This document shows positions 47,448 through 56,475 of a DNA stretch of 64,000 nt, one piece after another. Both the position numbers and the translations under genes were made by a program. The stretch comes from an uncultured Allobosea sp. (GTDB lineage: Bacteria; Pseudomonadota; Alphaproteobacteria; Rhizobiales; Beijerinckiaceae), in contig NZ_CAMFKW010000019.1 of the NCBI RefSeq assembly GCF_945957345.1, positions 1-64,000 on the forward strand, read 5' to 3'. Under the pieces are notes generated by a model. That model saw only the letters and a program-made list of their open reading frames with translations. It was not told the DNA's origin and searched no databases. Within the stretch, counting starts at the first letter, position 1. Each line of letters begins with the position of its first letter.

Positions 47448-48227
47448 ATGGATCTGGGAATTGCCGGCCGCACGGCCATCGTCTGCGCCTCCAGCAAGGG
47501 GCTGGGCCGCGGCTGCGCCGAGGCGCTGGCGCAGGCCGGCTGCACCGTCGTGATCAACGGTCGCGACGCCACCACCCTGGAAGCCACCGCCGCCGCGATC
47601 CGCGCTGCAACCGGCGCGACGGTCGTCGCCGTCGTCGCCGATGTCTCGACCAAGGCCGGCCAGGATGCCTTGCTGGCTGCGGCACCGAACCCCGACATCC
47701 TCGTCAACAACAATGGCGGCCCGCCGCCCAAGCCCTTCCGCCAGGTGACGCGCGAAGGCCTGCTCGAAGGCATCGTCCAGAACATGGCAACCCCGCTGGA
47801 GCTGGTGCAGCGCGTCATCGATGGCATGGTCGAGCGCGGCTTCGGTCGCATCATCAACATCACCTCGGCGAGCGTCGTGACCCCGCTGACCGGGCTCGAC
47901 GTCTCCTCGGCCGCGCGTGCCGGCCTCACGGCCTTCCTCTCGGGCGTCGCCCGCGAGGTCGCGCATGCCAATGTCACCATCAACAACATCCTGCCGGGCG
48001 TCTTCGACACCGACCGGATCAAGGTCGCGACCACCAAGGCCGCGGAGATGCAGGGCATCAGCATGGACGAGGCCGTGAAGCGCAGGCTCGCGGCGGTGCC
48101 CGCCGGCCGCCTCGGCACGCCCGACGAGTTCGGCAAGCTCTGCGCCTTCGTCGCCAGCGCCCATGCCGGCTACCTCACTGGCCAGAACTTCCTGATCGAC
48201 GGCGGCGCCTTCCGCGGCACGTTCTGA
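47448..48227 (+). CDS. SDR-family protein lacking the canonical Tyr/Lys
   Basis: 259 aa with an SDR fold: CASSKGLGRG as cofactor loop (residues 13-22), ILVNNNGGPPPKPF, the active-site Ser in NITSASVVTPL (Ser140), and C-terminal YLTGQNFLIDGGAF. Where classical SDRs have Tyr-x3-Lys, this protein has Ser153-x3-Arg157 (VSSAARAGLTAF). Similar 'SxxxR' SDRs exist and are often labelled 3-oxoacyl-ACP reductases, but their chemistry is uncertain. It stands alone after the palindromic element. Confidence 0.88.
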   Translation: MDLGIAGRTAIVCASSKGLGRGCAEALAQAGCTVVINGRDATTLEATAAAIRAATGATVVAVVADVSTKAGQDALLAAAPNPDILVNNNGGPPPKPFRQVTREGLLEGIVQNMATPLELVQRVIDGMVERGFGRIINITSASVVTPLTGLDVSSAARAGLTAFLSGVAREVAHANVTINNILPGVFDTDRIKVATTKAAEMQGISMDEAVKRRLAAVPAGRLGTPDEFGKLCAFVASAHAGYLTGQNFLIDGGAFRGTF

Positions 48228-48303
48228 CACAAGCCCCACACCAATGGCCTAGCCGGGTTGCAGAGTTCACGCTTCGCTTCCCGGATTCGACATGATCTAA
48301 AGA

Positions 48304-48329
48304 GGGACGGTTTCGCCCGAAACCGTCCC
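48304..48329. other. Perfect 12-bp stem with 2-nt loop before the DMT transporter
   Basis: GGGACGGTTTCG (48304-48315) and CGAAACCGTCCC (48318-48329) form a long perfect hairpin ending 19 nt before the transporter start codon and about 77 nt after the SDR stop. It could end SDR transcription, act in the leader, or be one more intergenic palindrome. No U-tract follows. Confidence 0.6.
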
Positions 48330-48348
48330 AGCTCTCCGGCCGCGCGCT

Positions 48349-49272
48349 TTGTCCCCTCTTCTCGGCATCACCCTCAAGCTGGTCTCGGCGCTGGCCTTCA
48401 CGCTGATGTCGGCCGGCATCAAGTCGATCTCGACGCGCTATCCGACCGGCGAAATCGTCTTCATCCGCTCCTTCTTCGCGATGATCCCGCTCCTCATCTG
48501 GCTGGTATGGCGCGCCGAGCTGCCAGCCGCTCTGAAGACCAGCAACCTGCGCGGCCATCTCAAGCGCGGCATCATGGGCTCGACCGGCATGTTCTGCGGC
48601 TTCGCGGCCCTGCAGTTCCTGCCCCTTTCAGAGGCTGTCGCGATCGGCTACGCCGCGCCGCTCGCAGTGGTGGTGCTGGCCGCACTCGTCCTCAAGGAAC
48701 GGGTCCGCATCTATCGCTGGACGGCTGTGACGATCGGCTTCGTCGGCGTGCTCATCATGCTCTCGCCACATCTGGGCGCCGGCACCCATCCGGTCGGCAG
48801 CAATGCCGCGATCGGAGCCATGCTCGGACTTGCCGGCGCCTTCTGCTCGGCCTTCGCCTCGGTGGAGGTGCGCCTCCTGACCGCGACGGAACGGACAGGC
48901 GCCATCGTCTTCTACTTCATGCTGCTGACCAGTCTGCTCGGCCTCACGACCATCCTGCTCGGCTGGCATATCCCAGACCTCCGGGATGCCGTGATGATGG
49001 TGGTGATCGGTATTCTCGGCGGCCTCGGCCAGATCCTGATCGTCCAGGCCTATCGCTATGGCGACGCCTCGCTGGTCGCGCCCTTCGAATACTCGACCAT
49101 GCTCTGGGCCGTGGCCATCGGCTGGTTCTGGTTCGGCGAATGGCCGCCCCTGACGATCCTGATCGGCGCCACCATTGTGATCGCCTCGGGCATCTACGTG
49201 ATCCTGCGCGAGCGCCAGCTCGGCCTCGCCCGCCGCGAGCAGCGCGAGGTCGGCCCCAGCCGCATGACCTGA
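48349..49272 (+). CDS. DMT-family transporter (EamA, 10 helices)
   Basis: 307 aa with ten predicted membrane helices in two EamA repeats (first ending VVVLAALVLKERVRIYRWTAV; second YGDASLVAPFEYSTMLWAVAIGWFWFGEWPP, read as SLVAPFEYSTMLWAV and GWFWFGEWPP). Such proteins export amino acids, purines or other metabolites. The TTG at 48349 is the only reasonable start before the first helix. About 100 nt downstream an XRE-cupin regulator follows on the same strand, a common pairing with metabolite exporters. Confidence 0.88.
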   Translation: MSPLLGITLKLVSALAFTLMSAGIKSISTRYPTGEIVFIRSFFAMIPLLIWLVWRAELPAALKTSNLRGHLKRGIMGSTGMFCGFAALQFLPLSEAVAIGYAAPLAVVVLAALVLKERVRIYRWTAVTIGFVGVLIMLSPHLGAGTHPVGSNAAIGAMLGLAGAFCSAFASVEVRLLTATERTGAIVFYFMLLTSLLGLTTILLGWHIPDLRDAVMMVVIGILGGLGQILIVQAYRYGDASLVAPFEYSTMLWAVAIGWFWFGEWPPLTILIGATIVIASGIYVILRERQLGLARREQREVGPSRMT

Positions 49273-49371
49273 CCGCCGGAGAACCGAAAGGTCTGCGTCA
49301 GGCACAGTTCGCTTGTTCAAACGATCGTCCGCCGTTACAAACGACATCACAGTCGAAAAGGGGCCGGACGG

Positions 49372-49992
49372 ATGGGAATCGAGACGAAAGAGCGCGGCGG
49401 GCGGGAGCTTGAATCCGGGGCTCAGGTGATCTCGGGCCAGCTCGGCAAGACCATCCAGCGCCTGCGCAAAGCGTATAATTTCTCGCTCTCCGACCTCGCC
49501 GAGCAGTCCGGCGTGGCCAAGTCGATCATCAGCCAGATCGAGCGCAACGAGACCAATCCGACGCTGGCGACGATCTGGCGGCTGTCGCAGGCCCTCGACA
49601 TCTCGATCGAGCGCGTGCTCTCCAGCGGCGAGGAAGAGCCCTTCATCGAGAAGACCACCCGCGCCGACACGCCGATCCTCGTCTCCGAGGACGGCAAGCT
49701 GCGCCTCGCCATCGTCGGCTGGATCAAGACGGTCGAGTGGCTGCAATGGTACGAGGTCAGCGCCGAGCCCGGCGGCGAGCTCGATTCCGAGGGCCACCAG
49801 CGCGGCTCGATCGAATCGCTCTCGGTGACCTCCGGCGAATTCGAGGTCGAGGTCGGCGACATCGTCCAGCGCGCCAAGGCCGGTGAGACCCTGCGCTACC
49901 GTTGCGACCGCCGCCACGTCGTCCGCTGCGTCGGCAACGAGGCCGGAACGGCCCTGATGGTCTGTATCCTCAAAGCGGCGGTGATGGAGTAG
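49372..49992 (+). CDS. XRE-family regulator with C-terminal cupin domain
   Basis: 206 aa. An N-terminal helix-turn-helix (about residues 24-80: IQRLRKAYNFSLSDLAEQSG, SIISQIERNETNPTLATIWRL cut here at IERNETNPTLATIWRL) is followed by a cupin sensor domain (about residues 125-200: SIESLSVTSGEFEVEVGD). These regulators usually repress a nearby amino-acid or amine transport/catabolic gene until the cupin binds ligand. The upstream EamA transporter is the obvious candidate target. Confidence 0.9.
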   Translation: MGIETKERGGRELESGAQVISGQLGKTIQRLRKAYNFSLSDLAEQSGVAKSIISQIERNETNPTLATIWRLSQALDISIERVLSSGEEEPFIEKTTRADTPILVSEDGKLRLAIVGWIKTVEWLQWYEVSAEPGGELDSEGHQRGSIESLSVTSGEFEVEVGDIVQRAKAGETLRYRCDRRHVVRCVGNEAGTALMVCILKAAVME

Positions 49993-50022
49993 CCGCCCGC
50001 TCCCGCTCGGCGGAACCCGCAA

Positions 50023-50406
50023 TCAGCTCTGCAAGGTCAGCAGGTTCGCGTCGCGCGCGAGCCGCCACTGGCCGTCGGCCTCCTTGCGCAACAGGGTCAG
50101 TGCATAGCCCGCACGACGGATGGCCTCGCCGCCCGGTGGCGTCATCTGCATCGCGATGCGGTTGCGGATGAATGCCCACTCCCCGAGGATCTTGAGCTCG
50201 ACAATCTCGCTCGTACCTTCGATCCCGCTTCCGCTCGCCCCCTTCGAGAGCGCCGCGAAAGCCGCCTTCCCGAAGGGCTCCTGCCCGGGAACCATGAAGA
50301 CGACATCCTCGGTCATAAGGCCGAGGACGGTATCGAGGTTGCCGCTCCGGCTCGCCGCCATCCAGGTCTCGACGACCTGCCGGATCGCCCGTTTGTCATC
50401 GTTCAT
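50023..50406 (-). CDS. SnoaL-like/DUF4440 protein (SgcJ/EcaC type)
   Basis: 127 aa NTF2-like fold: AIRQVVETWMAASRSGNLDTVLGLMTEDVVFMVPG (read as VVETWMAASRSGNLDTVL and MTEDVVFMVPGQEPF), and DGQWRLARDANLL at the end. These small proteins are often of unknown substrate; a role in ketosteroid-isomerase-like chemistry or ligand binding is possible. The start is the ATG at 50404-50406 rather than a longer basic extension. The gene is convergent with the XRE regulator and divergent from the diguanylate cyclase. Confidence 0.85.
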   Translation of the reverse strand: MNDDKRAIRQVVETWMAASRSGNLDTVLGLMTEDVVFMVPGQEPFGKAAFAALSKGASGSGIEGTSEIVELKILGEWAFIRNRIAMQMTPPGGEAIRRAGYALTLLRKEADGQWRLARDANLLTLQS

Positions 50407-50571
50407 GTCGTTCCTCCTTCTTCCTCTGCGCTCCGTCAGGATACCCCCTCGGTCGCGTATCGGCACAAGCTGGAGTTAACTTCTCTCGCGTAGGTAGAAC
50501 TCTGGCTTGGGTGCGTGGGAGCAGTTGATCATGCCTGAAGCCGGACGCTGGCAGCACTGACGGCGATAGCG

Positions 50572-51741
50572 ATGGATCTCGCAACCCTCTGGTATCTGAC
50601 GACGGGAACGGCGCTCATCGCCGCAGTCATGACCCTGTGGGAGCGCAAGGCACACGCCCAGCGCGCACGCGAACTCGGCCTCTGGGCCACCGCCTACGCC
50701 GTCTTCGCGATCGGCTGCGTTCTGGCCATGAATCGCAACACACTTCCAGGCATAACCGGCTTCGCCGTCACCAATGTCGTGATGATGCTCGGCTATCTCG
50801 TGATGCTTCAGGGCGCCTTGGCACTGGACGGCCGCAGGCTCCACCCTCTCCTCATTGCCGGACTGCTCACCGCCATCGGCATCGCCTGGTTCTCCGCCGG
50901 CGTCGATGCGGCCGGTCTCCTCTGGAATCATGTCAGCGCATTTCCGATCGCAGTGGTCTCGGGCCTGACGGCGCTCGCCTTGCTGCGCAGCCGGACCGTA
51001 CGGGCGCTGCGCTCGCGCCCGATCGCCGTCGCCGTTTTCGCCGGACACGGCCTGTTCTACGCCGCCCGTACCTTCGTCGTTCCCGTGATCACCGCGATCC
51101 ATGGCGAGGACGTGCTCGCGCTCGTGGCGGAGATCACGATGTACGAGGCCGTGCTGGTCACCGTTGCGATGCCGATGTCGCTTCTGGCGCTTGTGCGGGA
51201 GGAGGACCGGGCGAGCCTCCTGGCAACCGCGCGCACCGACTTCCTGACCACGCTGAACAACCGCCAGGGCTTCTTCGAACTCGGTCCCCGACACCTGAGC
51301 GGTGCGAGCAGGGACGCCGCGCATTCCCTGCTCGCCTTCGACCTCGATCACTTCAAGACCATCAACGACCGTTACGGTCACGATGTGGGCGACCGCGTTC
51401 TCAAGCTCTTCGCCGATATCGCGCGCGAGGTGGCGGGTCAGCGGGCCATGAGCGCCCGGCTCGGCGGCGAGGAGTTCGCGATCCTGCTGCCGCAGACCAG
51501 GGGCGCGGATGCCCATGCGATCGGGCAAAGCATTGCCCGCAGCTTCACCGAGACGGCTGCGCGAAGCGACGGGCTCGGCATCCCCGCGACCGTCAGCATC
51601 GGCCTTGCCGAGACCAGCGGCAGCGAGCCCGACCTCGCGACCCTTCTGGCTGCCGCCGACCGCGCGCTCTACCAGGCCAAGACGCTTGGCCGTAACCGCA
51701 TCGAGATCGCGAAGCCGGAGCGGGTCGCGCGAGCGGCCTAA
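50572..51741 (+). CDS. Membrane-bound diguanylate cyclase (GGDEF)
   Basis: 389 aa. Six or seven membrane helices cover residues 1-205 (from LWYLTTGTALIAAVMTLW on) and form an uncharacterised sensor region. The C-terminal GGDEF domain has DFLTTLNNRQGF, FDLDHFKTINDRYGH and the active-site sequence RLGGEEFAILLP near residue 299, so it should make c-di-GMP. No EAL domain. The RxxD inhibitory site is not evident. The stop overlaps the convergent HAD gene by 4 nt. In a motile bacterium it probably feeds the motile/sessile switch. Confidence 0.92.
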   Translation: MDLATLWYLTTGTALIAAVMTLWERKAHAQRARELGLWATAYAVFAIGCVLAMNRNTLPGITGFAVTNVVMMLGYLVMLQGALALDGRRLHPLLIAGLLTAIGIAWFSAGVDAAGLLWNHVSAFPIAVVSGLTALALLRSRTVRALRSRPIAVAVFAGHGLFYAARTFVVPVITAIHGEDVLALVAEITMYEAVLVTVAMPMSLLALVREEDRASLLATARTDFLTTLNNRQGFFELGPRHLSGASRDAAHSLLAFDLDHFKTINDRYGHDVGDRVLKLFADIAREVAGQRAMSARLGGEEFAILLPQTRGADAHAIGQSIARSFTETAARSDGLGIPATVSIGLAETSGSEPDLATLLAAADRALYQAKTLGRNRIEIAKPERVARAA

Positions 51742-52358
51742 AGTCCCTGTTTGGCGCTCGCCGCTTCGGTGATCAGATCCCCGAGCGGCCGTGAGCCGTC
51801 CCAGAGGGCCGCACTCCATCCTTCTCCGCGCGCCGCGTCGACATTCGCCTGCTTGTCGTCGATGAAAAAGATCTCGTGCGGCGCGAAGCCGGACCGCGCA
51901 GCGGCAGCGCGGAAGAACTCCCCCGCGGGCTTGGCCCAACCGAGCTCCGCCGCATAATGCATCGCATCGAAATGCTGCTTCAGCGCAAGCTCTCCCCAGA
52001 CGTAGCGCGCACGCTCGTGTTCCTGCACGGTGGCGAGATGGAGCTTCACGCCGCTCGCCCGGATCGACGCCAGCTGCGCCAGCAGGCTTTGGTCGAGATG
52101 GGCGTCGTTCTCGAACCAGTACCGGATCAGCGCGTCGGCGCTTAGTTTCGGCGCGATCTCGGCCAGCACTGGCACAAGACGATCGCGCAAACCGGCACGG
52201 CCGAGGATGACATCCGGCCAATGCGGCGCAAAGAACGCGGATTGCAGCAGTGCCGGCGACAGGCCGAGATCGCGCTCCAGATAGGCCGCCCAGCCCCTTG
52301 GATCCGGATGCACGATCACGACGCCGTCGACATCGACCATCACAGCCTTGAAGCGCAT
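51738..52358 (-). CDS. HAD-family hydrolase
   Basis: 206 aa. HAD motif I is MVDVDGVVIVHPD near the N-terminus, motif II Thr in LHLATVQEHERARY, Lys in LGWAKPAGEFF and motif IV FFIDDKQANVDAARGEGW. The class resembles haloacid dehalogenase/phosphoglycolate-phosphatase-type enzymes with a helical cap; the substrate is unknown. The ATG at 52356-52358 fits the family start. It follows the dihaem cytochrome gene by 20 nt on the same strand. Confidence 0.88.
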   Translation of the reverse strand: MRFKAVMVDVDGVVIVHPDPRGWAAYLERDLGLSPALLQSAFFAPHWPDVILGRAGLRDRLVPVLAEIAPKLSADALIRYWFENDAHLDQSLLAQLASIRASGVKLHLATVQEHERARYVWGELALKQHFDAMHYAAELGWAKPAGEFFRAAAARSGFAPHEIFFIDDKQANVDAARGEGWSAALWDGSRPLGDLITEAASAKQGL

Positions 52359-52378
52359 GCCGCTCCTCGCCCGCTGCC

Positions 52379-53320
52379 TCAGGGCGCCTTGGCCTGCGGG
52401 CGTTCCGGTCCCTCGATTGCCGGCAACGATTTCAGGTATTCCGCCATCGCCATCCGGTCCGCCTCGGGCAATTGCGCGATATTGCGCACCACCGCAGCCA
52501 TCGAACCGCCGACATTGTCGAAGCTCGGCGTGAAGCCGGTCTTCAGGAGCTCGGCGATCTCCTCCTTCGACCATTTGGCCAGCCCTTTCTCGGACTGGGT
52601 GATGTTTGGCACCCAGCCCTTGCCCTCAGGGTCCGGCCCGCCGGCGAAGCGGGTCGAGGGGACGATGGCGCCCAGTGCATTGCGGGCGGAATGGCACTCG
52701 GCGCAATGGCCGGGACCGTTCACCAGGTAGGCGCCGCGGTTCCAGGCCTCGCTCTTGGCCGGGTCGGGCCGGAACGGCGCGCGCTCGAAGAACAGCAGCT
52801 TCCAGCCGCCGACCACGCGGCGGATGTTGAAGGGGAAGCGCAAGTCATGCGGCGCAGCCTTCCCCTCGACCGGCGGCAGCGTGCGGATATAGGCGAAGAG
52901 ATCGGCCAGCGCCTTGGGCGGCATTAGCCGGTAGGAGGTATAGGGGAAGGACGGGTAGAGATGCTGCCCGGAGGGCGAGACGCCCGCCGCCATCGCATCG
53001 ACGAAATCCTGCACGCCCCAATTGCCGATGCCGTCGCGCGTATGCGGCGAGATGTTCGGTGCGTGGAAGGTGCCGAAGGGCGATTCGAGCGCGAGCCCGC
53101 CACCCAGCCTCCACTTGTCGTCCTGCCCCGGCGTCGCGTGGCAGGAGGTGCAGCCGCCGGCCGAGAACAGCAGCTTGCCGTTCTCGACATCCGCCGCCGG
53201 CAGAGCCCCGATCTCCGGCGAGGGCGAGACCACGCGCGGATCGGTGAGCACGTAGAAGCCCGCGAAGCCCACGACTGCCAGCAGCACGAGGGTCACGAAA
53301 AGGCGGCGCAGCAGCAGCAT
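52379..53320 (-). CDS. Dihaem c-type cytochrome, membrane anchored
   Basis: 313 aa. A single N-terminal membrane anchor (residues 6-25) leaves two cytochrome c domains in the periplasm with haem motifs CTSCH (57-61) and CAECH (206-210). The layout resembles the dihaem electron-acceptor subunits of periplasmic alcohol or aldehyde dehydrogenases. No dehydrogenase gene is adjacent, but a cytochrome c' and a CoxL-like molybdenum hydroxylase lie directly upstream on the same strand. The start is the ATG at 53318-53320. Confidence 0.92.
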   Translation of the reverse strand: MLLLRRLFVTLVLLAVVGFAGFYVLTDPRVVSPSPEIGALPAADVENGKLLFSAGGCTSCHATPGQDDKWRLGGGLALESPFGTFHAPNISPHTRDGIGNWGVQDFVDAMAAGVSPSGQHLYPSFPYTSYRLMPPKALADLFAYIRTLPPVEGKAAPHDLRFPFNIRRVVGGWKLLFFERAPFRPDPAKSEAWNRGAYLVNGPGHCAECHSARNALGAIVPSTRFAGGPDPEGKGWVPNITQSEKGLAKWSKEEIAELLKTGFTPSFDNVGGSMAAVVRNIAQLPEADRMAMAEYLKSLPAIEGPERPQAKAP

Positions 53321-53448
53321 CGAGGTCTCCCGTCGGCAGGTCGACAGATTGGACGGGCCGGCCTCGCGTCGGCAACCCTGAAAACGCAGCAATTCCAAAC
53401 TGCCCGTTTTCCAACGCCCGTGAGCCACGGATGGCTCCGCTAGACATG

Positions 53449-53480
53449 AAAAAGCGGGCGACCATCGCTGGCGCCCGCTC
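53449..53480 (-). terminator. Terminator of the cytochrome c' gene
   Basis: Read leftward, AGCGGGCG (53479-53472) pairs with CGCCCGCT (53460-53453), followed by TTTTTC. It lies 22 nt past the cytochrome c' stop and separates that gene from the dihaem cytochrome. Confidence 0.8.
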
Positions 53481-53502
53481 GCTCGATCAGCCGTGAGGCC
53501 GG

Positions 53503-53934
53503 TCACTTCTTGATGCGATAGGCCTCGTGGCAGGTGCCGCAATTCTTCGTCGCCGCACCGAATGCGGTGCGGAAGCCGTCGAGATTCGCGACGGTCGCGC
53601 CGGCGGACGCATCGGTCTCGAACTTGGCGAAAGCCGCCTTGAACCCGGCCTGATCCTCCCAGATCTTCGGTGCGGCCGTGGTCTCGCCGCCGGTCTTGGA
53701 AGAATCGGGGAACAGGGTCGGCATCTTCTTGGCCGCATCCGCATAGGTCTTGAAGACGGCCTGCGCCTTCGTCGCATCGAAGGCAGCATCGCCCTTGGCC
53801 ATGGCCGCGCCCTCGCGCGTCGCCGCGCCGACGGCCTTCATCGTCTGCTGGCGCTCCGCGATCGGGTTCGACTGCGCCATCACGGCGGTGAGGCCAAGCC
53901 CGAGGCCGGCAAGAACGAGAGCAGTACGGATCAT
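53503..53934 (-). CDS. Cytochrome c'
   Basis: 143 aa. A signal peptide (about residues 1-20, ending VMA) precedes a four-helix-bundle cytochrome c' with the haem motif CGTCH at residues 132-136 near the C-terminus, and the usual KTYADAAKKMPTLFP helix. Cytochromes c' bind NO or act as electron shuttles with a five-coordinate haem. The gene has its own terminator and follows the CoxL-like gene by 130 nt. Confidence 0.93.
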   Translation of the reverse strand: MIRTALVLAGLGLGLTAVMAQSNPIAERQQTMKAVGAATREGAAMAKGDAAFDATKAQAVFKTYADAAKKMPTLFPDSSKTGGETTAAPKIWEDQAGFKAAFAKFETDASAGATVANLDGFRTAFGAATKNCGTCHEAYRIKK

Positions 53935-54064
53935 TCAGTTCCCCTCAAAGACAAGTCCGCGCGAGATGCGCAATTTCGAACTTGTCCAGATCAAACGATG
54001 ATCGCAACAGAGCCAAGTCGCTTTTGCGTGAAAGAGCTTGCGGGATCGCAAGCTCTTTCTTGCA

Positions 54065-56374
54065 TCAAAGCCGATAACCGGCCTCCTTCAGCGCCGTGAA
54101 CACCTTGAGCGGCGTCGCCGGCATGTCCATAGCCTTGATACCGGCAGCCCGGTCGAGCGCATCGACCACCGCATTCATGACCGCCGGGCAGGCACCGATC
54201 GCACCCGCCTCGCCCGCCCCCTTCACACCAATGGCGTTGGTCAGGCAGCGGACATTGCGCGTCTCGAAATGGAAATTCGGGATGTCGACGGCGCGCGGCA
54301 GAGCATAGTCCATGAAGGTCGCGGTCAGCATCTGCCCGTCCGGATCGAAGCGGATCTCCTCCATCAGCGCCTGGCCGATCCCCTGCGCGGAGCCGCCATG
54401 GACCTGGCCCTGCAGCATCAGCGGGTTCAGCGTCACACCGAAATCGTCGACCACGACATAGTTGAGGATCTCCGTGCCGCCGGTACCCGGATCAATCTCC
54501 AGCTCGCAGACATGAGTGCCGTTCGGATAAGTCGCCTCCGGCGGCGTCCAGCTCTGATGGACCTTGAGCATGGCCGGCGTCGCGCCAGGCAGTGCCGCGA
54601 TCGCGGCGAGGTCGAGCGACTTGTCGGTGCCGACGATCCGCACCGCACCATCGGCGATCTCGAGATCGCCCACCGCCGCCTCGAGCTTCTCGGAGGCGAG
54701 CTGCTTGAGGTTGTCGGTCAGAATGCCCGTCGCCTTGTCGAGTGCGGCGCCGCCGACCGGAATCGAGCGCGAGCCGCCGGTACCCGAGCCGGTCTCGACC
54801 CGATCGGTATCGCCCTGGACGACTCGGATGCGGTCCATCGGGATGTCGAGATGCTGCGAGACGAGCTGCGAATAGGCCGTCTCATGCCCCTGCCCGTTCG
54901 ACTGCGTGCCGATCAGCACGGTGACCATGCCGTCCTTCTCGAGGATGACGGTCGAACTCTCCGGCCCGCCGCCGCCGCAGGCCTCGATATAGCTGGCGAG
55001 GCCGATGCCGCGGATCTTACCGGCCTTGGCCGAGGCCTTCTGGCGGGCCTTGAAGCCCTTCCAGTCCGCCACATCCATGGCGCGGCGCATATGGCCCTCG
55101 AATTCGCCGGAATCATAGACCGGGCCGGTCTGCGTCTTGTGCGGCATTTCCGTCGGCTTGACGAAGTTCTGGGCGCGCACCGCATCCGGCGCCTTGCCGG
55201 TCTCGCGCGCGATCGCATCGACCAGCCGCTCGATCAGATAGGCGGCCTCGGGACGGCCGGCACCGCGATAGGCATCGACCGGGGTGGTGTGAGTGAGCAC
55301 GCCCCGGAACACGACATGCACGGCCGGGATGTTGTAGCAGCCCGGCGTCATCGTGGTGCCGACCCAAGGAATGAAGGGCCCATATTGCGAGAGGTAAGCG
55401 CCCATCTCGGCCGAGAGATCGACCTTGAGGCCGATGAACTTGCCCTTGGCGTCGAGCGCCATCGTCGCCGTCGCGAGATTGGCGCGGCCATGCGTGTCGG
55501 CGAGGAAGTGCTCGTTGCGATCGGCGACCCAGCGCACCGGCCGCTTCAGCTTCTCGGCCGCGATCATCGCCAGCGGATATTCGCGATAGAGGAAGATCTT
55601 GGTGCCGAAGCCACCACCGACATCCGGCGTCACCACGCGGATGCGCTTGGGGTCGACCTTGAGCACATAGGTCGCGATCAGATCGCGCATGCCGTGGCTG
55701 CCCTGGCTACCGAGCGTCAGGGTCCAGCGCTTGTCGGCCTTGTCGTATTCGGCGATGCAGGCGCGCGTCTCCATGTAGTTGGAGGCGAGCCGGTTGTTGA
55801 CGACGGTGAGCGAAACCGTCCGCGCCGCCTTGGCGAAGGCCTTCTCAGTCCTCTCGCGGTCGCCCTGCTCGGCCTCGAAGGCAACATTGCCAGCCCGATC
55901 CGGCCAGACCTGCGGCGCGCCCTTTTCCAGCGCCTCGGCAATACCGGTCACAGCCGGTAGCGGATCCCAGTCGATGGCGATGGCTTCCGCCGCGTCGCGT
56001 GCCTGCGCCAATGTCTCGGCGACGATGAAGGCGACGGCCTCACCGACATGGCGCACCGTGTCGGTCGGCAGCACCGGGACCGGCAGCGATTCCGACATCT
56101 TGCCGGAGGTCGTCTTCACATGCCCCTTGCAGGGCAGATCGCCATATTGGGAGACATCCGCGCCCGTCAGAATGAGCTTGACGCCCTTCATCTTGCGCGC
56201 GGTCTCGACATCCGAGACGGCGAAGCGGGCATGGGCGTAAGGCGAGCGCAGCACGAAGGCATGCAGAGCGCCATCAGCGGGGATGTCGTCCGTATAGCGG
56301 CCGGTGCCGGTGGTCAGGCGTTGATCCTCGACCCGCCGCACCGGCTGGCCGAAACCGAATTTCATGGGACGCAT
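54065..56374 (-). CDS. CoxL-like molybdenum hydroxylase large subunit (orphan)
   Basis: 769 aa, full length for the molybdopterin-binding subunit of the xanthine dehydrogenase/CO dehydrogenase family. It has an N-terminal GRYTDDIPADGALHAFVLRSPYAHARF, read as GTGRYTDDIP and LRSPYAHARF, an active-site loop AYRGAGRPEAAYLIE near residue 367 (form II, not the AYxCSFR of true CO dehydrogenase), GQGHETAYSQLVSQ and the catalytic Glu in GAGEAGAIGACPAV. The usual FAD (CoxM) and 2Fe-2S (CoxS) subunit genes are absent on both sides. The substrate is unknown; aldehydes or N-heterocycles are typical for form II. Confidence 0.93.
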   Translation of the reverse strand: MRPMKFGFGQPVRRVEDQRLTTGTGRYTDDIPADGALHAFVLRSPYAHARFAVSDVETARKMKGVKLILTGADVSQYGDLPCKGHVKTTSGKMSESLPVPVLPTDTVRHVGEAVAFIVAETLAQARDAAEAIAIDWDPLPAVTGIAEALEKGAPQVWPDRAGNVAFEAEQGDRERTEKAFAKAARTVSLTVVNNRLASNYMETRACIAEYDKADKRWTLTLGSQGSHGMRDLIATYVLKVDPKRIRVVTPDVGGGFGTKIFLYREYPLAMIAAEKLKRPVRWVADRNEHFLADTHGRANLATATMALDAKGKFIGLKVDLSAEMGAYLSQYGPFIPWVGTTMTPGCYNIPAVHVVFRGVLTHTTPVDAYRGAGRPEAAYLIERLVDAIARETGKAPDAVRAQNFVKPTEMPHKTQTGPVYDSGEFEGHMRRAMDVADWKGFKARQKASAKAGKIRGIGLASYIEACGGGGPESSTVILEKDGMVTVLIGTQSNGQGHETAYSQLVSQHLDIPMDRIRVVQGDTDRVETGSGTGGSRSIPVGGAALDKATGILTDNLKQLASEKLEAAVGDLEIADGAVRIVGTDKSLDLAAIAALPGATPAMLKVHQSWTPPEATYPNGTHVCELEIDPGTGGTEILNYVVVDDFGVTLNPLMLQGQVHGGSAQGIGQALMEEIRFDPDGQMLTATFMDYALPRAVDIPNFHFETRNVRCLTNAIGVKGAGEAGAIGACPAVMNAVVDALDRAAGIKAMDMPATPLKVFTALKEAGYRL

Positions 56375-56475
56375 GAGGCATATCCTCAGATTGGTCTGAT
56401 GAAAGACTGGGGCATAAAACGCGCCACGTCAGCCCCGGCCCACCACGCGCCAGGGCTGCGTCGCACGCATCGAAC

